Source: Acorus gramineus
Taxonomy: Eukaryota; Streptophyta; Magnoliopsida; Acorales; Acoraceae
Length of the DNA: 64,000 bases
Direction: 5' to 3'
Assembly: GCA_030737835.1 (NCBI GenBank)
Contig: JAUJYN010000040.1
Coordinates: 92,810 to 156,809, forward strand
Numbering within the stretch: position 1 is the stretch's first letter; each line of letters opens with the position of its first letter. The notes under the pieces are model-generated. The model was not told the DNA's origin. It searched no databases and was given only the letters and a program-made list of their open reading frames with translations. Position numbers and translations under genes: made by a program. Below, in pieces: positions 9,715-21,657 of the stretch.

Positions 9715-10250
9715 TGTTATGCCTATGTCATTTGGAGCCTTATTTTTCGATCGGAGTCGCTAAAATTTTGGGTTTTAGCCACCTACAGGAGTTGGAGAGC
9801 TCTGATTGAAAATTAGGCTACATAATTTTTCTCCTAGAAGTTATGCATTTCCGATTTGGTATTTGGATTTAATTTTGTTAAAATCCAAGATGAAGAGGTT
9901 TAAATATGATTTTATCATGAGATGCTCAGTTTTGAGTTAGCTTTCATACAAAAGTGGAATTAGATCAACTGGATTCATGTAGTAAAAGTTATGGGTATTT
10001 TTCCAAGTATACCCCGGGGATGAAAAATTCTGGCAGCAGCCCTGTTCAATGTTTAGCTCACATTTCGGAATAGCTGGAGGGATTATTTGATCTTGGCATA
10101 AACATGAAAGTTGTAGATAATCTTCTTGGCTTTTCAAAGGATTTTGAATTGTGCAATTCGGAGCTATATCGTGGAAGTTATGGCTGTTCGAGTGAAGCCT
10201 GTCCAGAAATTTCTGGTCAGGGACGATTTGGTCATTCCCTCTTTTGGCTA
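9715..10250 (+). mobile_element. 3' LTR start of first type 2 element
   Basis: It aligns with the first about 470 bp of the LTR at 26825. It has an extra roughly 55 bp (GATCGGAGTCGCTAAAATTTTG and following) that matches the equivalent part of type 1 LTRs, so it preserves an ancestral segment lost from the other type 2 copies. A TATA-like CTATTTAATGGCC ends the stretch. Confidence 0.75.
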
Positions 10251-10841
10251 TTTAATGGCCCCGATTGTCTCTCTCGCCTAACACTCTCGACCAGCCCTTC
10301 TGTCGTGAAAATGAAGAAGATAAAGTGGAGGTGGTGTTGAAGTCCCCTCTTCTGATGTCATGATATGTATGTTGTTTGAAGGGAGGTTCGGGGCGTCGAT
10401 GGTGATAAAGGTGGAGCTGTGGCGTGTGGGCGTGCCGGAGCAGCGTATGGACCTCCCGCTCTCCGTGTTGGGTTCAGCCATGTCTTTTGTAGCTGATGGG
10501 AGGAGTGGAAGCTCCATTGCTTTGTGTTGTTGTTGTGCATGCATGGAATGAAGAGGACGAGGGAGGAAGCCCATGTTCATGCGTTATGTGTTGTGTATGT
10601 GTGTACGCCACCCGTTTGTGAGTATGTGTGAGTGAACCTTGTATGCCTCTTCTTCTCTTCTTTCAAATGAGGTTCCTCATGCATCACTTGAACTTGTGTT
10701 TATAGGCAAAAAGGGGCGTAGGGTTGGCACATCGGGTGCTCGAGTGCATGCTTAGCATTCTCGCATGTGTGCGGAGCGCGTGGGAAGCGTGCACGGAGTG
10801 CTCGAGGGCATGCTTGGCGTTGTCCGATGCATGCGGAGTAA
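10251..10841 (+). other. Unclassified stretch, possibly divergent LTR interior
   Basis: After the TATA-like motif the sequence leaves the type 2 LTR alignment. It starts CT-rich. Further on, the phrase GTGCTCGAG followed by GCATGCTT occurs twice with small changes (about 10736-10755 and 10797-10815). I see no gene. It may be the interior of a divergent LTR or an unrelated insertion. Confidence 0.4.
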
Positions 10842-10973
10842 TCGGATGCGAGGAGGCATGTCAGCAACCTAAGACAACTTCTAAAACAGGATTACTCGGA
10901 TGACAATCCTACGACCATCATCTATACGACTAGACTTAGGCTCTGACAGGACCAGGCTCTGATACCAACTTTT
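10842..10973 (-). pseudogene. Leader and first codons of a type 2 gag
   Basis: On the minus strand the start codon at 10857-10859 begins ATGCCTCCTCGCATCCG, identical to the other type 2 gag starts. The match ends after about 17 bases at a junction with unrelated sequence. The primer binding site is at 10955-10967. This is the 5' tip of an otherwise lost minus-strand element. Confidence 0.75.
10955..10967 (-). other. Primer binding site
   Basis: The minus strand reads TGGTATCAGAGCC next to the LTR at 10974, matching initiator methionine tRNA. Confidence 0.85.
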
Positions 10974-12626
10974 TGCCACGCCCCAGGCGTCCCCGAGACG
11001 TCGCAATAATAAAATATCAGCTATCAACAATACACAGGGCGGCAAAGCAAGATAATGATAACTGACTGAAAAGCGGAAGCATAATATATAGACAATGTCT
11101 GTAAATCAAAAACATTATTACAGACTCGAATACACAATCACTGTCCTGTGAGAGCCAAGTCTAAACCAAAGAAAATACAACCTGTGCCACATGCACGATT
11201 TACAAAGCATAAAAATGACTCTAGGAATGCTGACAGCCTCGCACTCACCACCCGCCGGCAGAACACTCCACGCCCATAAGACCACGCCACAGGAAAGCTC
11301 CAGCTCCACGCACAACACTTCCCCTGAAAAGAAACAGTATGCGAGGGGTGAGCTACAAGCTCAGTGAGTGGCTGGAAACCAATCACCATAATACAATTCC
11401 ATACATAATCAATTTCCTTTCAAGGAAAACGTGGGTGGAAACCCATGGATAACTGGGTCACGCGGCGGCGCAACCAACCTCACCCCCACCCTCACTCCCG
11501 GAGGGAGTCTTTTGGGACTTTTGGGGAGAGACCATACCGTCGGTCGAAGAGACCCGGATTTACTGGTCTTCACAACACTACTGGATCATCTACATCTAGA
11601 TAATTGCTCAAACGATGCCTTTAAACATCGATACAGGACCGGACCCAACAACTATGGGAATGGTCGAACAACGAATGGGTCACGCGGCGATATTCTTCAC
11701 CTCATCCTTACCCTCACTCCTGGAGGGAGACTTTTGAGACTTTTGGAAGAGATTTAGACTGCTCTACACCCTTGGTCCTACACTCCGTAGCCTCTCCCAC
11801 ACTCTGTAGCCTCTACCTGGTATACTCCCACGATCAGCACTGTCCGACGCATCGGAGGTACCTACAGATGGGAGCCCTCTGTCAGGACAGCTTTCCAACG
11901 TTGGGGAGTCCCTACTCGGATCCAACGAAGGGGAGAAGACAGCCTACTCACGCGGATACGATCCTCTTGGATCCGTCGACAACGATTTCTAACACTACTA
12001 ATGTCATGAATTCTCAAAAATTCCTCCAGGGCGCATAACTAAGATGCAGGGAAACATATATTATAACAACAAGGTTATAATATTCTCTAAGGCATGCTTA
12101 TACCAATATAATCAAATTTGATTTAAATAAATTAAACTAAATGAGAAACATGCACAGATCGGGGATTTCCAATCAAGGGACATGGTGTCTAGGCATGTAT
12201 GGGCCTCTATACATGGTATATCGATGCATATCCCTAGCATACAAAGTCTAATGTGGCATGGTTACAACATATTAACCATGCATTGCATAGTTTCTACATA
12301 TTATAGCTAGGGGGCCCCATCGATGCGCGACGCGCGTCTACGCAGGTCGAGCGCATCCCTAGAGAGGGGGGGGGGGGAGATTGGAATCGAACCGCTCACC
12401 TTACAACCCGGGACCTCGCGCATCCCATCCGACGAGATCTGCAAGGTAGGGGCATCCAACTTGGTGAGTAACAACACAATTTACACATAGAAAATCATTA
12501 GAAATACCAAATACTCGGACAAGCATGCATACGGACTCGCACGGATGCGAGCACGCACGTACGCACGCGATTCCGAGTGCCCCGACACCTACCCGAACCC
12601 TCGAGCAGCCACACGCATGGCCCTAA
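10974..12626 (-). mobile_element. Type 2 LTR, truncated
   Basis: The minus-strand LTR terminus starts at TGCCACGCCCCAGG (TGTCACG in other copies). The sequence then follows type 2 through the module region and the GATGCGCGACGCGCG segment. It crosses the 3' splice-site-like CTGCAGATCTCG boundary at 12439 and breaks off in the CpG-rich intron core at about 12626, where plus-strand LTR sequence begins. Confidence 0.8.
12439..12626 (-). other. Intron-like segment, partial
   Basis: The 3' end (minus strand TACCTTGCAG before ATCTCGTCGG) is present. The 5' end is lost at the junction with inverted LTR sequence. Confidence 0.5.
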
Positions 12627-13252
12627 AAAGCGTACTGATCGTGGGAGTATACCAGGTAGAAGCTACGAGGGGGAAAGGGCTACCGGTGGACCAAGGGTGT
12701 AGAGCAGTCTAAGTCTCTTCCAAAAGTCCCAAGAGTCTCCGCGTGACCCATTCGTTGTTCGTCCGTTCCTATAGTTGTTGGGTCCGGTTCTGTATCGATG
12801 TTGAAAGACATCGTTGGGCGGTTAACTCGTGGTAGTAGTGTTGTGTGGACCAGTAATCCTGGGTCTCCTTGACCAACGGTATGGTCTCTCCCCAAAAGTC
12901 CCAAGAGACTCCCTCTGGGAGTGAGGGTGAGGGTGAGGTTGGTCGCGCCGCCACGTGACCCTGTTATCCATGGGTTTCCACCCATGTTTTCCTTGAAAGG
13001 AAAGGGTTTATGTATTGACTGTTGTATGGTGATTGGCTTCCAGCCACTCACTGAGCTTGTCGCTCACCCCTCGCGGACTGTTTCTTTTCAGGGGCAGTGT
13101 TGGGCGTGGACCGTTCTTCCGGCGGATGGTGAGTGTGAGGCTGTCAGCAGTCCTAGAGTCATTGTATGTATTGTAAATCGTGCATGTAGCACAGATTATA
13201 TTTTCTTTGGTTTAGACTTGGCTCTCACATGACAGTGATTGTGTATTCGAGT
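12627..13252 (+). mobile_element. Type 2 LTR fragment
   Basis: Plus-strand LTR sequence starts in the module AAGCGTACTGATCGTGGG and runs to GATTGTGTATTCGAGT. The last about 190 bp of the LTR are missing because it is joined to another LTR copy at GTCCTATG. Confidence 0.75.
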
Positions 13253-14169
13253 CCTATGTCGCCTCTAAAGGGTGAGGGTGAGGATGAGGTGAAGACACAT
13301 CGCCGCGAGAGCCATTCGTTGTTCGTCCGTTCCCATAGTTGTTGGGTCCGGTCTCGTATCGATGTTCAAAGACATCATTGGGCAGTTATCTCGATGTAGA
13401 TGATCCAGTAGTGTTGTGTAGCCCAGTAATTCCGGGTCTCTTTGACCAACGGTATGGTCTCTCCCTAAAAGTCCCAAGAGTCTTCCTCCGGGAGTGAGGG
13501 TGAGGGTGAGGGTGAGGTTGGTGATCCAGTAGAGTTGTGTAGACCAGTAATTCCGCGTCTCTTCGACCAATGGTATGGTCTCTCCCCAAAAGTCCCAAGA
13601 GTCTTCCTCCGGGAGTGAGGGTTAGGGCAAGGTTGGTCGCGCCGCCGCGTGACCCTGTTATCCGTGGGTTTCCACCCATGTTTTTCCTTGAAAGGAAATT
13701 GTTTTAGTATTGAACTGTTGTATGGTGATTGGTTTCCAGCCACTCACTGAGCTTGTAGCTCACCCCTCGCATACTGTTTCTTTTCAGGGGCAGTGTTGGG
13801 CGTGGAGCTGGAGCTTTCCTGTGGCGTGGTCTTATGGGCGTGGAGCGTTCTTCCAGCGGGTGGCGAGTGTGAGGCTGTCAGCAGTCCTAGAGTCATTTTA
13901 CGTATTGTAAATCGTGCATGTGGCACAGGTTGTATTTTATTTGGACTAGGCTTGGCTCTCACAAGACAGTGATTGTGTATTCGAGTCTGTAATAATGTTT
14001 TTGGTTTACAGACATTGTTGATATCTTATGCTTCCGTTTTTCAGTCAGTTATCATTATCTTTGCTTTGCCACCTTGTGTGTTGTTGTTGGAGTCTTTGTT
14101 GACCTCAGGTATTGATAGCTGATATTTCATTATTGCCACGTCTCGGGGACGGCCGCCTTGGGCGTGACA
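13253..14169 (+). mobile_element. Type 2 LTR 3' fragment
   Basis: It begins at CCTATGTCGCCTCTAAAGGG, carries the 121-bp tandem duplication (13402-13640) and ends in the LTR terminus GGCGTGACA. No primer site follows. Another LTR body begins at once. Confidence 0.8.
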
Positions 14170-15408
14170 TTCGGGATGCGCTCGATGCACTTAGTCGTGC
14201 ATCGCGCATCCATGTGGCTTCCTAGCTCCCTAAATATGTTAGATATCTTGCATGCTAGGCTTATATTGCATGTATTGTATTCATGTATAGGCTTATATCT
14301 CGCATGCCCCCCCCCCCCTTGTATGGGCATGTATTTTTGTATTGTGTATGGATGTATAGAATATGGCATGCCTTAGGTAATATTGTGATATTACCATATT
14401 ATTTGTAATATCCAGCATGAATAAACCTGGGTTAATAACGGGCACATGCAAAATATTCCCTTGCGATAATGCTTGAGGGCGTGGTGTAGTTGTTGCGCCC
14501 ATGCCAATGGGGCAAAGCTATGACCAACTTCATGAGATGATGAGCTCTCTCTCGCGCTCTCCCTTTCTACAAACTGAGTAAGTAGATGTGGTTCCTACTT
14601 GACTCAGGTTTGTTTGGGAATATCAGCATGCATCTGTTAGTGCGCGAGATCACGCTTGACCCTTCCCTTTTTAAGTTGGTGATATCCAACGCATATTAGG
14701 GTATACCTTGTATGCCTGTATGCTTGTAAGCTTGTATGCTTGCATGATTAATGGCTTTGTATGCATATTATTTAGGCCATACATGGATGTATGTTGCATA
14801 TATATTGTTTATGCTTTTTATCCATGTTAGGGAGTATCCCTATAATTATTTGCTATGTTCGGTATGGTTGCGCCGTCGCGTGACCTTGTTATTCTTTGGG
14901 TTTCTACCCATGTTTTTCCTTGAAAGGAAATTGCCTTAGTATTGAATTGTTGTGATGGTGTTTGGTTTCCAGCCACTCACTGAGCTTGTAGTTCACCCCT
15001 CGCGTATTGTTTCTTTTATAGGGGCAGTGTTGGGCGTGGAGCTGGAGCTTCCCTGTGGCGGGGTTCGAGTGCGTGGAGTGTCCCGTCTGGCGGTTGGCAA
15101 GTGCAAGGATGTCAGCAGTCCTAGTGTCATTTATGTATTTGAAATCGTGCGTGTTGCACTGGTTGTACTTTATTTGGACTAGACTTGGCTCTCACAGGAC
15201 AATGATTTGTGTATTCCAGTTTGTAATAATGTTTTGGTTTACAATACTTATTGATATTTTTATTTTTCCCATTTTAGTTGAAATATCAGTTATCATTATT
15301 TGCCAGCTTTGTGTGTTATTTATTGGAGTGACTGTTGCCCTCTTGTACTTGATAGCTGATACATTATATACTGTCACGTCTTGGGGATGGCCACCCTGGG
15401 GTGTGAAA
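14170..15408 (+). mobile_element. Type 2-like LTR fragment with mutated end
   Basis: The sequence matches the part of the 26825-30386 LTR that follows the intron (GGATGCGCTCGATGCAC, then GTTAATAACGGGCACATGC, then CAGCCACTCACTGAGCTTG). It ends in GGGGTGTGAAA instead of GGGGCGTGACA. It is the third consecutive plus-strand LTR piece with no internal DNA between them. Confidence 0.75.
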
Positions 15409-16640
15409 AAATCGTTTCAAGCGGATAGAGTCGTCCTTGTCACGCCCAGGGCGGCCGTCCCCGATACGTGGCAAATATATATAATATCAGCAGTCTATAC
15501 AGGAGATCAATAAAATACTCTAAACAACATCGAAAATGACAACACAGACAAAAGGTAGCTGACATAATATATACAAATAGCGGAAGCTTAAACGACTGAG
15601 TCTGTAATTCAAAGACATATTACAGACTCGAATACATAATCAACTGTCCTGTGAGAGCCAATATACACAATGACATCCAAATACAAGTGTGTGCCCAAGC
15701 ACGGATAACAATACATACAATAAAAAGGGGATGCTGATGGCCTCTCACTCGCAGAACGTGACGCTGCTCCGCTACTGCTGTGGTGCCTCGGGGAGCTCCT
15801 CCTTCAGATCCGACTCAGATATAACTGAAGAAAAGAATATGCGAGGGGTGAGCCACACGCTCAGTGAATAGCACAACCCATGCATCACAATTCATATTAA
15901 CCTTAAATAATTTATAGTCCCTAAAACGGGAGCAACTACACATTCTAGTGGGTCGTTTCATCGCCAACCCACATCCCCCCCTCACCCTCACCCTTTACTG
16001 GGGGGTGACATGGGCTTCTAGGGGCATACTAGACCGCTCTCCACCCCTGGTCCACCCGGCGTTGGAAAGCTGACCTGACAGAGGGCTCTCGTTCGTAGGT
16101 ACCTCCGATGCGTCAGACAGTACTGATAGTGAGAGTATACCAGGTGGAGGCTACAGAGTGTGGGAGAGGCTACCGGGTCAACCAAGGGAAGAGATCCGTC
16201 GACAACGATTGTAACTCTACTAATGTCATGAATTCTCAAGAATTCTCCAAGGCGCATAACTAAGATGCGGGGAAACATATATATTATAACAACATGGTTA
16301 TAATATTTGCTAAGGCATGCTTATAACTATATGCTCTCATTTTGATTTAATTAGATTAAACTAGATGGGAACATGCATAGTTCGGGGCTTGGTGTCTAGG
16401 CATGCATAGGCCTCTATACATGATATAAGGGTGCATATCCCTAGCATACAAAGTCTAATCTGGCATGGATACTTCATATTAATCATGCATTGCATAGTTT
16501 TACATTTATTACAAGTTAATACACAATTATGGTGCCCCAGGGGAGGGCAATGCACGCCTACGTGCATCAAACGCCTCCCTACTGGGTTGGATTGTCCCAC
16601 TCACCGAAACCCGGGTCGTTGCGTGACCGTCCATCAAGAT

Positions 16641-17149
16641 CTGCAAGACATGGGCATTCAATATGGTGAGTAAACTACACAAATACATAAGAAATTTACT
16701 AGAAATACCCAACACTCGGACAAGCATGCATACGGACCCGCACGCATGCTAGCACGCGCGTACGCACGCGAGTCCGAGTGCCCCGACACCCTCCCGAACC
16801 CTCGGGCAGCCATACGCATGGCCCCCGCACGCGCACGCACGAATGCGCACGCACGCACGCCCCCCAGCGCCCCTGGCGCACTACCGCTCCCCTGCCCGCG
16901 CCCCCAGCCAGGGCGTACCCGCGCGCACTGCGCGCCCGCGCAGCACCCCGCGCGCACGCCCGTGCGTCTGCTCGTACGCGCGCGCGCCCACCAGCGCGCC
17001 CGTCTGCGCTCGCAGACGCGCGCGCGCGCCCGAGCCCCTTCCACCCTCCTCAGCCCACCCACACCCCCTAACACCCATGCATAGCATGCATAACCACTAA
17101 AACACCCTAATCCAACATCTAAGCAAGCTAAGGGAGGAGGGAGACTTAC
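16641..17149 (-). other. Intron-like segment in LTR
   Basis: The minus strand reads GTAAGTCTCCC after CTCTTTGG and ends ATGTCTTGCAG before ATCTTGATGG. The core is CpG-rich (about 16740-17040). Confidence 0.65.
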
Positions 17150-17491
17150 CCAAAGAGAGGAAGAACAAGGGAGGAAGCTCGGGTGCGCTTTGCGCACCAA
17201 ATCGCCACCACCAAGACCATCAACAACTCAGCTACTCTCAGCCCTAAAATGGCTGAAAACAGGGGGGAAGGAAAGCCATGAGAGGGAGGCAAAGAAAGGG
17301 GAAAACAAAACAAACAACATGGAAAGGTAGATCACAACCTTACCTCTCTTTTTCTCTTCAATGGCTTTCTATTTCATCTTCTCCTACTACCTCTAATGGA
17401 AGCAAATAAGGAGAGGGAGAGATGGATTTTGTGTGTGAGAGAGATGAAGAAGAGAAGAGAAGGGAAGAGGAGGTGGACGCCCAAGACTAGT

Positions 17492-17524
17492 GACACACAC
17501 ACACACACACACACACTCACACAC
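17492..17524 (+). repeat. CA microsatellite
   Basis: An (AC)n run lies in the LTR U3. Similar CA/TG runs occur at the same place in the LTRs near 35140, 41450, 48208 and 58160. Confidence 0.8.
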
Positions 17525-17728
17525 TTGGAACAATTGTTTTTGGTGGGGATTGACTTGAGTCAACCCAACCACACAAAAAAACAAAAGGATTTGACCAAGT
17601 CAATAGTCAAACTTGACTTGGTCAAAGTCCTCTTTGACTTGGTCAAGTCTTTGACATTCCCACTCAGTCAAAACCCGGATACGATTCGGAACTGCCAAAT
17701 TCTGAAACGTTACCGGAATTCGATGAAA

Positions 17729-18262
17729 TAAACGTCTCCAAAACCCAGGTTAAACCTAGTTTAGCCCCTGCCAAACCCTAATCCATTTCCTACCCAGGCT
17801 CTGCCCAAATAGAGCCAGACACCACGCGGCTACTCCTAACTAGCCGTCCCCCTATAGGCGGCTAAATACATCTAGCCGACCCCCCACCCTGCCTTCCAAA
17901 CCTCCTTTAGTCAAGTTCCCGAAGCAGAAGAGGATCCCTGTTTTTCACCTTAGTGTGCGGCATGCCTGTATCTCAGAGCGTAGACCCCCACAAACTCCCC
18001 CACGAAGGCGATCAAATCCACCCCAACTTTTTTTGCTTTTTGAGAAAGCAGGTGACGATCACAAACACCCTTGAATCCTCCTGAGGAGCTGTCGAGTGCC
18101 TCAGCAAGTAACCAAAACCCTTTCCCCCTTTCAAGAGACAATCTGACCGAGCCCGCCAGGGCACGCGCCCGATCCGAATCCCCCAAGAACCCCACCACAC
18201 GCGACTACAACTAACATATTTTTTCCTGGAGGCCCGGAACCTCCCAAAAAATGATACCGACA
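17729..18262 (+). mobile_element. Possible Tat/Ogre-like 5' LTR end
   Basis: This is GC-mixed sequence unlike the chromovirus LTRs. It ends ACCGACA, followed by ACTTGGCGATTACGGTGGGA. That phrase recalls the TTGGCG...GTGGG primer-site context of Tat-lineage gypsy elements, and a Tat-like gag follows downstream. The left edge is lost at the join with the type 1 LTR. The assignment rests on position and this one motif. Confidence 0.35.
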
Positions 18263-18424
18263 AACTTGGCGATTACGGTGGGACATGCCACGTGAAAAGC
18301 AACAAAAGGTAACCCTCTTCTGCTTCCTTCCATAACTTGACTAGAATGCCATCACCCATCTAGGAAAGCTGGAATTTCCCACCCCTCAAGTCAGACCCTC
18401 CTCTACTTTGCATTACAACATCCC

Positions 18425-18575
18425 TTACTGCTTTAAGCCACACACAGCTGCGCACCGTTTACTGCTTTAATCACATCTTTTTACTGCTTTAAGCCTCACA
18501 CAGCTGAACACCCTTTACTGCTTTAAGCAGCACATAGGTGCACACCCCTTTGCTGCTTTATTTACTGCTTTACAC
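18425..18575 (+). repeat. Tandem repeats with TTACTGCTTTAA core
   Basis: About five to six degenerate units of 33-37 bp share TTACTGCTTTAAGCC and CACAGCTG. They lie in the leader just upstream of the gag start. No function can be assigned. Confidence 0.8.
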
Positions 18576-18592
18576 TTGCATTCATCCACACT

Positions 18593-19671
18593 ATGGACAC
18601 CCACCTCCATGAGAAAACATTAGAGGAGAAAGCTGACCAAGGAGACCAAACCGCCCAATTCCTTAGCCACCTAGAGGAGAGAATGGCTACCTTAGGATAC
18701 AAATTGGTAGAGAACATGTTCAATGACCTTGCCAGCTATCACCAGACCAAGACCTTGAAGCAGGAAACCCCTGTCAAAACCCCCAAGGCTTGCCCCACTC
18801 CCAAAACCCCACCAACACCCAGCTTCTCGGTTAATCCGAGTCCCTTTTCATTCGCCCCACCTTCCCCCGTGAATCCAATGTTTCCAGCAGCTTCTACCCC
18901 CGGCCCTTACCAGGTCATGTCCAACCTAGGACCACTAAACTACCCACCCAAGGCAGAAACGCTGGACGAAACCATCCGGATGATCCTCTTCGAGACTAGT
19001 CCTTCTACTCCCAAGCACACGTCTCTACACAACCTGAGACAAATTCCGTCAGTCAGCCTACCAGAAGGATTTAAAATCCCAAAAATTTGCCGGTATAACG
19101 GTCATGGAGACCCAGACATTCATCTAACTACATTTTATCTAGATCCCTGACCTTTTCTAGATAATCAACCCTTGTTAGTATTCCTCTTCAGGAAATCATT
19201 GGAAGGAGAAACACTACAATGGTTCTCTACACTCCCTGTAGACCATTTGTCAAATTTCTTGGCTATAAGCGAGAAATTTTTAGGCCGTTATGGTTACTAG
19301 AGGATTAGAATCCCCTCTATCTTAGACCTGACAGTCAAAAGGATGAGGCCTATGGAGGAATTCGAACAATACGTGTCTAGGTGGCGCACCCTAGTCCACA
19401 GAACTGGCCTACAACTAAAGAATGTCAAGAAATTGACATGATGTTACAGAGCCTGAGTCCAGAGCTTCGTACGAGTCTTTCGTACTGAGACTGCACCACG
19501 TACCAGCTTCTAATTGACCGCCACAACAGGATTTCCCATTGTGCAGCCCAGTAGTCCATACCCAGTCCCCACCTATCAGCCATAGGGTTGGACAACCGCT
19601 AAGAAAGGCGCAAACCCCCACGGTAGAGGGGATCACACAAGTCTCAGCACTCTACCCAAACGGAGTGCAAG
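18593..19671 (+). pseudogene. Tat/Ogre-like gypsy gag, broken
   Basis: A 185-codon frame (18593-19150) has a proline-rich middle (residues about 60-105) and ends LPEGFKIPKICRYNGHGDPD, a stretch characteristic of Tat and Athila Gag proteins (usually LPxGFKxPKFxKYxGxGDPxxHL). Past the TGA at 19148-19150 the same frame continues as a Gag capsid: QWFSTLP, FLGRYG, then a TAG and EEFEQYVSRWR. Further stops at about 19300, 19440 and 19455 kill it. A minus-strand chromovirus LTR begins at 19672 and removes the rest, including any zinc knuckle and pol. It is a different lineage from all other gag genes here. Confidence 0.7.
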
Positions 19672-21109
19672 TGTCATGCCCCAGGGCGGCCGTCCCCGAG
19701 ACGTGGTAATATATAAAGTATCAGTTATCAAGTACAAGAGGTCAACAATGACTCCAATAAATAACACACAAAGCTGGCAAAACAATGATAACTGATAGTT
19801 CAACTAAAATGCGGAAGCATAAAAATATCAATAAGTCTGTAAACCAAAAACATTATTACATACTCGAATACACAATCACTGTCCTGTGAGAGCCAAGTCT
19901 AGTCCAAATAAAGTACAACCAGTGCAACATGCACGATTTCAAATACATAAATGACACTAGGACTGCTGACAGCCTCGCACTCGCCAACCGTCGAACGGAA
20001 CGCTCCACGCACGCAAGACCCCACCACAAGGAAGCTCCAGCTCCACGCCCAACACCGCCCCTGCAAAAGAAACAGTGCGCGAGGGGTGAGCTACAAGCTT
20101 AGTGAGTGGTTGGAAACCAAACACCACTAGAACAATTCAATACTAAGGCAATTTCCTTTCAAGGAAAAACATGGGTAGAAACCCAAAGGATAACAAGGTC
20201 ACGCGACGGCGCGACCATACCTCGCCCTCGCCCTCACTCCCTGGAGGGAGGCTTTTGGGACACTCGGGGAGGAACAACTGTTAACCATAACACATGGTGT
20301 TACTGGTTAACAAAATACAACGAGTCCATCCGCTATGAGGTAGAGATATACTTCGATACCTCAAGCGTTAGGAGCAGCATACCCAGAGTATACTTGATGG
20401 GTATAAGAGTCACGTGACGACGTGACTTCAACTTACCCTCACCCTCACCCCTAAGGGTGACATGGGACTGTTGGGAGAATCCTTTTTCTCTACACCCTTC
20501 GTCATCCGGTAGCCCTCTCCCGAGTAGCCTCTACCTGGTATACTCCCATGATCAGTACATCTGCCGAACGCATCGGTAGTACCTACAAGTGGGATCCCCT
20601 TGTCAGAACTTCACAGCTTCAACACGGATCCGATGAAGGGGACAATCATTCCACGCTCGCAATATCGTCTGGTAGCCCTCTCCCACGTAGCCTCTACCTA
20701 TCGGCCTTCCACGATCGGTACATCCGCCAGATGGGTACATAAGTACGCATCGGTAGCACTTACAAGTGGTGGCACTACATAGGACAACTTCGAAGCTAGG
20801 AAGCTTCGGTGCACGATGATATTGGGAGGAAGACTTCACGCTCGCAATGTGAACCCTAAGTAAAATAAATTATCCTCGGTAATCCCATACCGATGCTATC
20901 AAAATACCCTTGAGCTCCCATAGGGATGCGTCGCTCGGACGCAGGGAGATACCTCTGCTCTCGGACAGAGATAAGCCCTAAGGCATAACCCAACAGTCGG
21001 TTCATAAACTCGCCTAACATGCCATAACTACCGGCTTAACAAAATTGATATGACAATGAATTCTCCTGAATTCCAATCAAATGCTTCACTCGGATGTAAG
21101 GGGCGATTA
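19672..21109 (-). mobile_element. Chromovirus LTR fragment interrupting the Tat gag
   Basis: The minus-strand LTR terminus TGTCATGCCCCAGGG starts at 19672. The order of blocks (TCTGTAAACC, CTGTCCTGTGAGAGCC, CACTAAGCTTGTAGC) matches the LTR at 14170-15408 read in reverse. It is more diverged, with AGGTAGAGGC modules near 20530 and 20690. It stops at 21109 where a plus-strand type 2 LTR begins, so no second TSD can be read (left flank GCAAG). Confidence 0.7.
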
Positions 21110-21607
21110 TGTTATGCCTGTGTCAGTCAGAGCACTCTGATTTAAAATTTGGGCTACATAATTTTTTTTTCTAAGTTATGTATTCCCGATTTAGTATTTG
21201 GATTTGATTTTGTTAAAATCTAAGATGAAGAGTTTAAATATGATTTTATTATGAGATGTCCAGTTTTGAGTGAGCTTTCGCACAAAAGTAGAATTGGATC
21301 AACTGGATTCATGTAGAAAGAGTTATGGGTATTTTACCAAGTATACCCCGGGGATGAAAAATTCTGGCGGCAGCCCTGTTCTATGTTTAGCTCCAATTTC
21401 GAAATAGCTGGAGGGATTATTGAATCTTGGCATAAACATGAAAGTTGTAGATAATCTTCCTGGCTTTCCAACGGAATTTGAATTGTATAATTTGGAGCTA
21501 TATTGAAGAAGTTATGGCTGTTCCAGTGAAGCATGCGCAGAATTTCTAGTCAAAGGATGACTAGGTCATTTCCACTCCTCTTTAGATATTTATTTGGGCT
21601 AAATATC

Positions 21608-21610
<3 letters not shown>

Positions 21611-21654
<44 letters not shown>
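21611..21654 (+). repeat. (CT)22 microsatellite in LTR promoter region
   Basis: A pure CT run follows the TATA-like AGATATTTATTTGG. The LTR at 26825 has a shorter CT run at about 27326-27345, and the minus-strand solo LTR a GA run at about 53283-53303. The position suits a pyrimidine-patch core promoter, but this is inference. Confidence 0.85.

Positions 21655-21657
<3 letters not shown>

Larger units (their letters stand above)
15438..17728 (-). mobile_element. Type 1 LTR, truncated at its 5' end
   Basis: The LTR 3' end on the minus strand begins at TGTCACGCCCAGGG (15438). The body follows type 1 through modules, intron and W-box cluster. It stops at GAATTCGATGAAAT, about 200 bp short of the LTR start, where Tat-like sequence takes over. 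It faces the plus-strand LTR ending at 15408 across 29 bp, forming an inverted pair. Confidence 0.85.

Noticed and set aside
14292..14302. Homopolymer C/G runs (also near 12368, 25366, 27521, 28211, 41243, 52196, 53228)
   Set aside because: These are short mononucleotide runs inside LTRs, prone to slippage and sequencing error. They do not support any feature.
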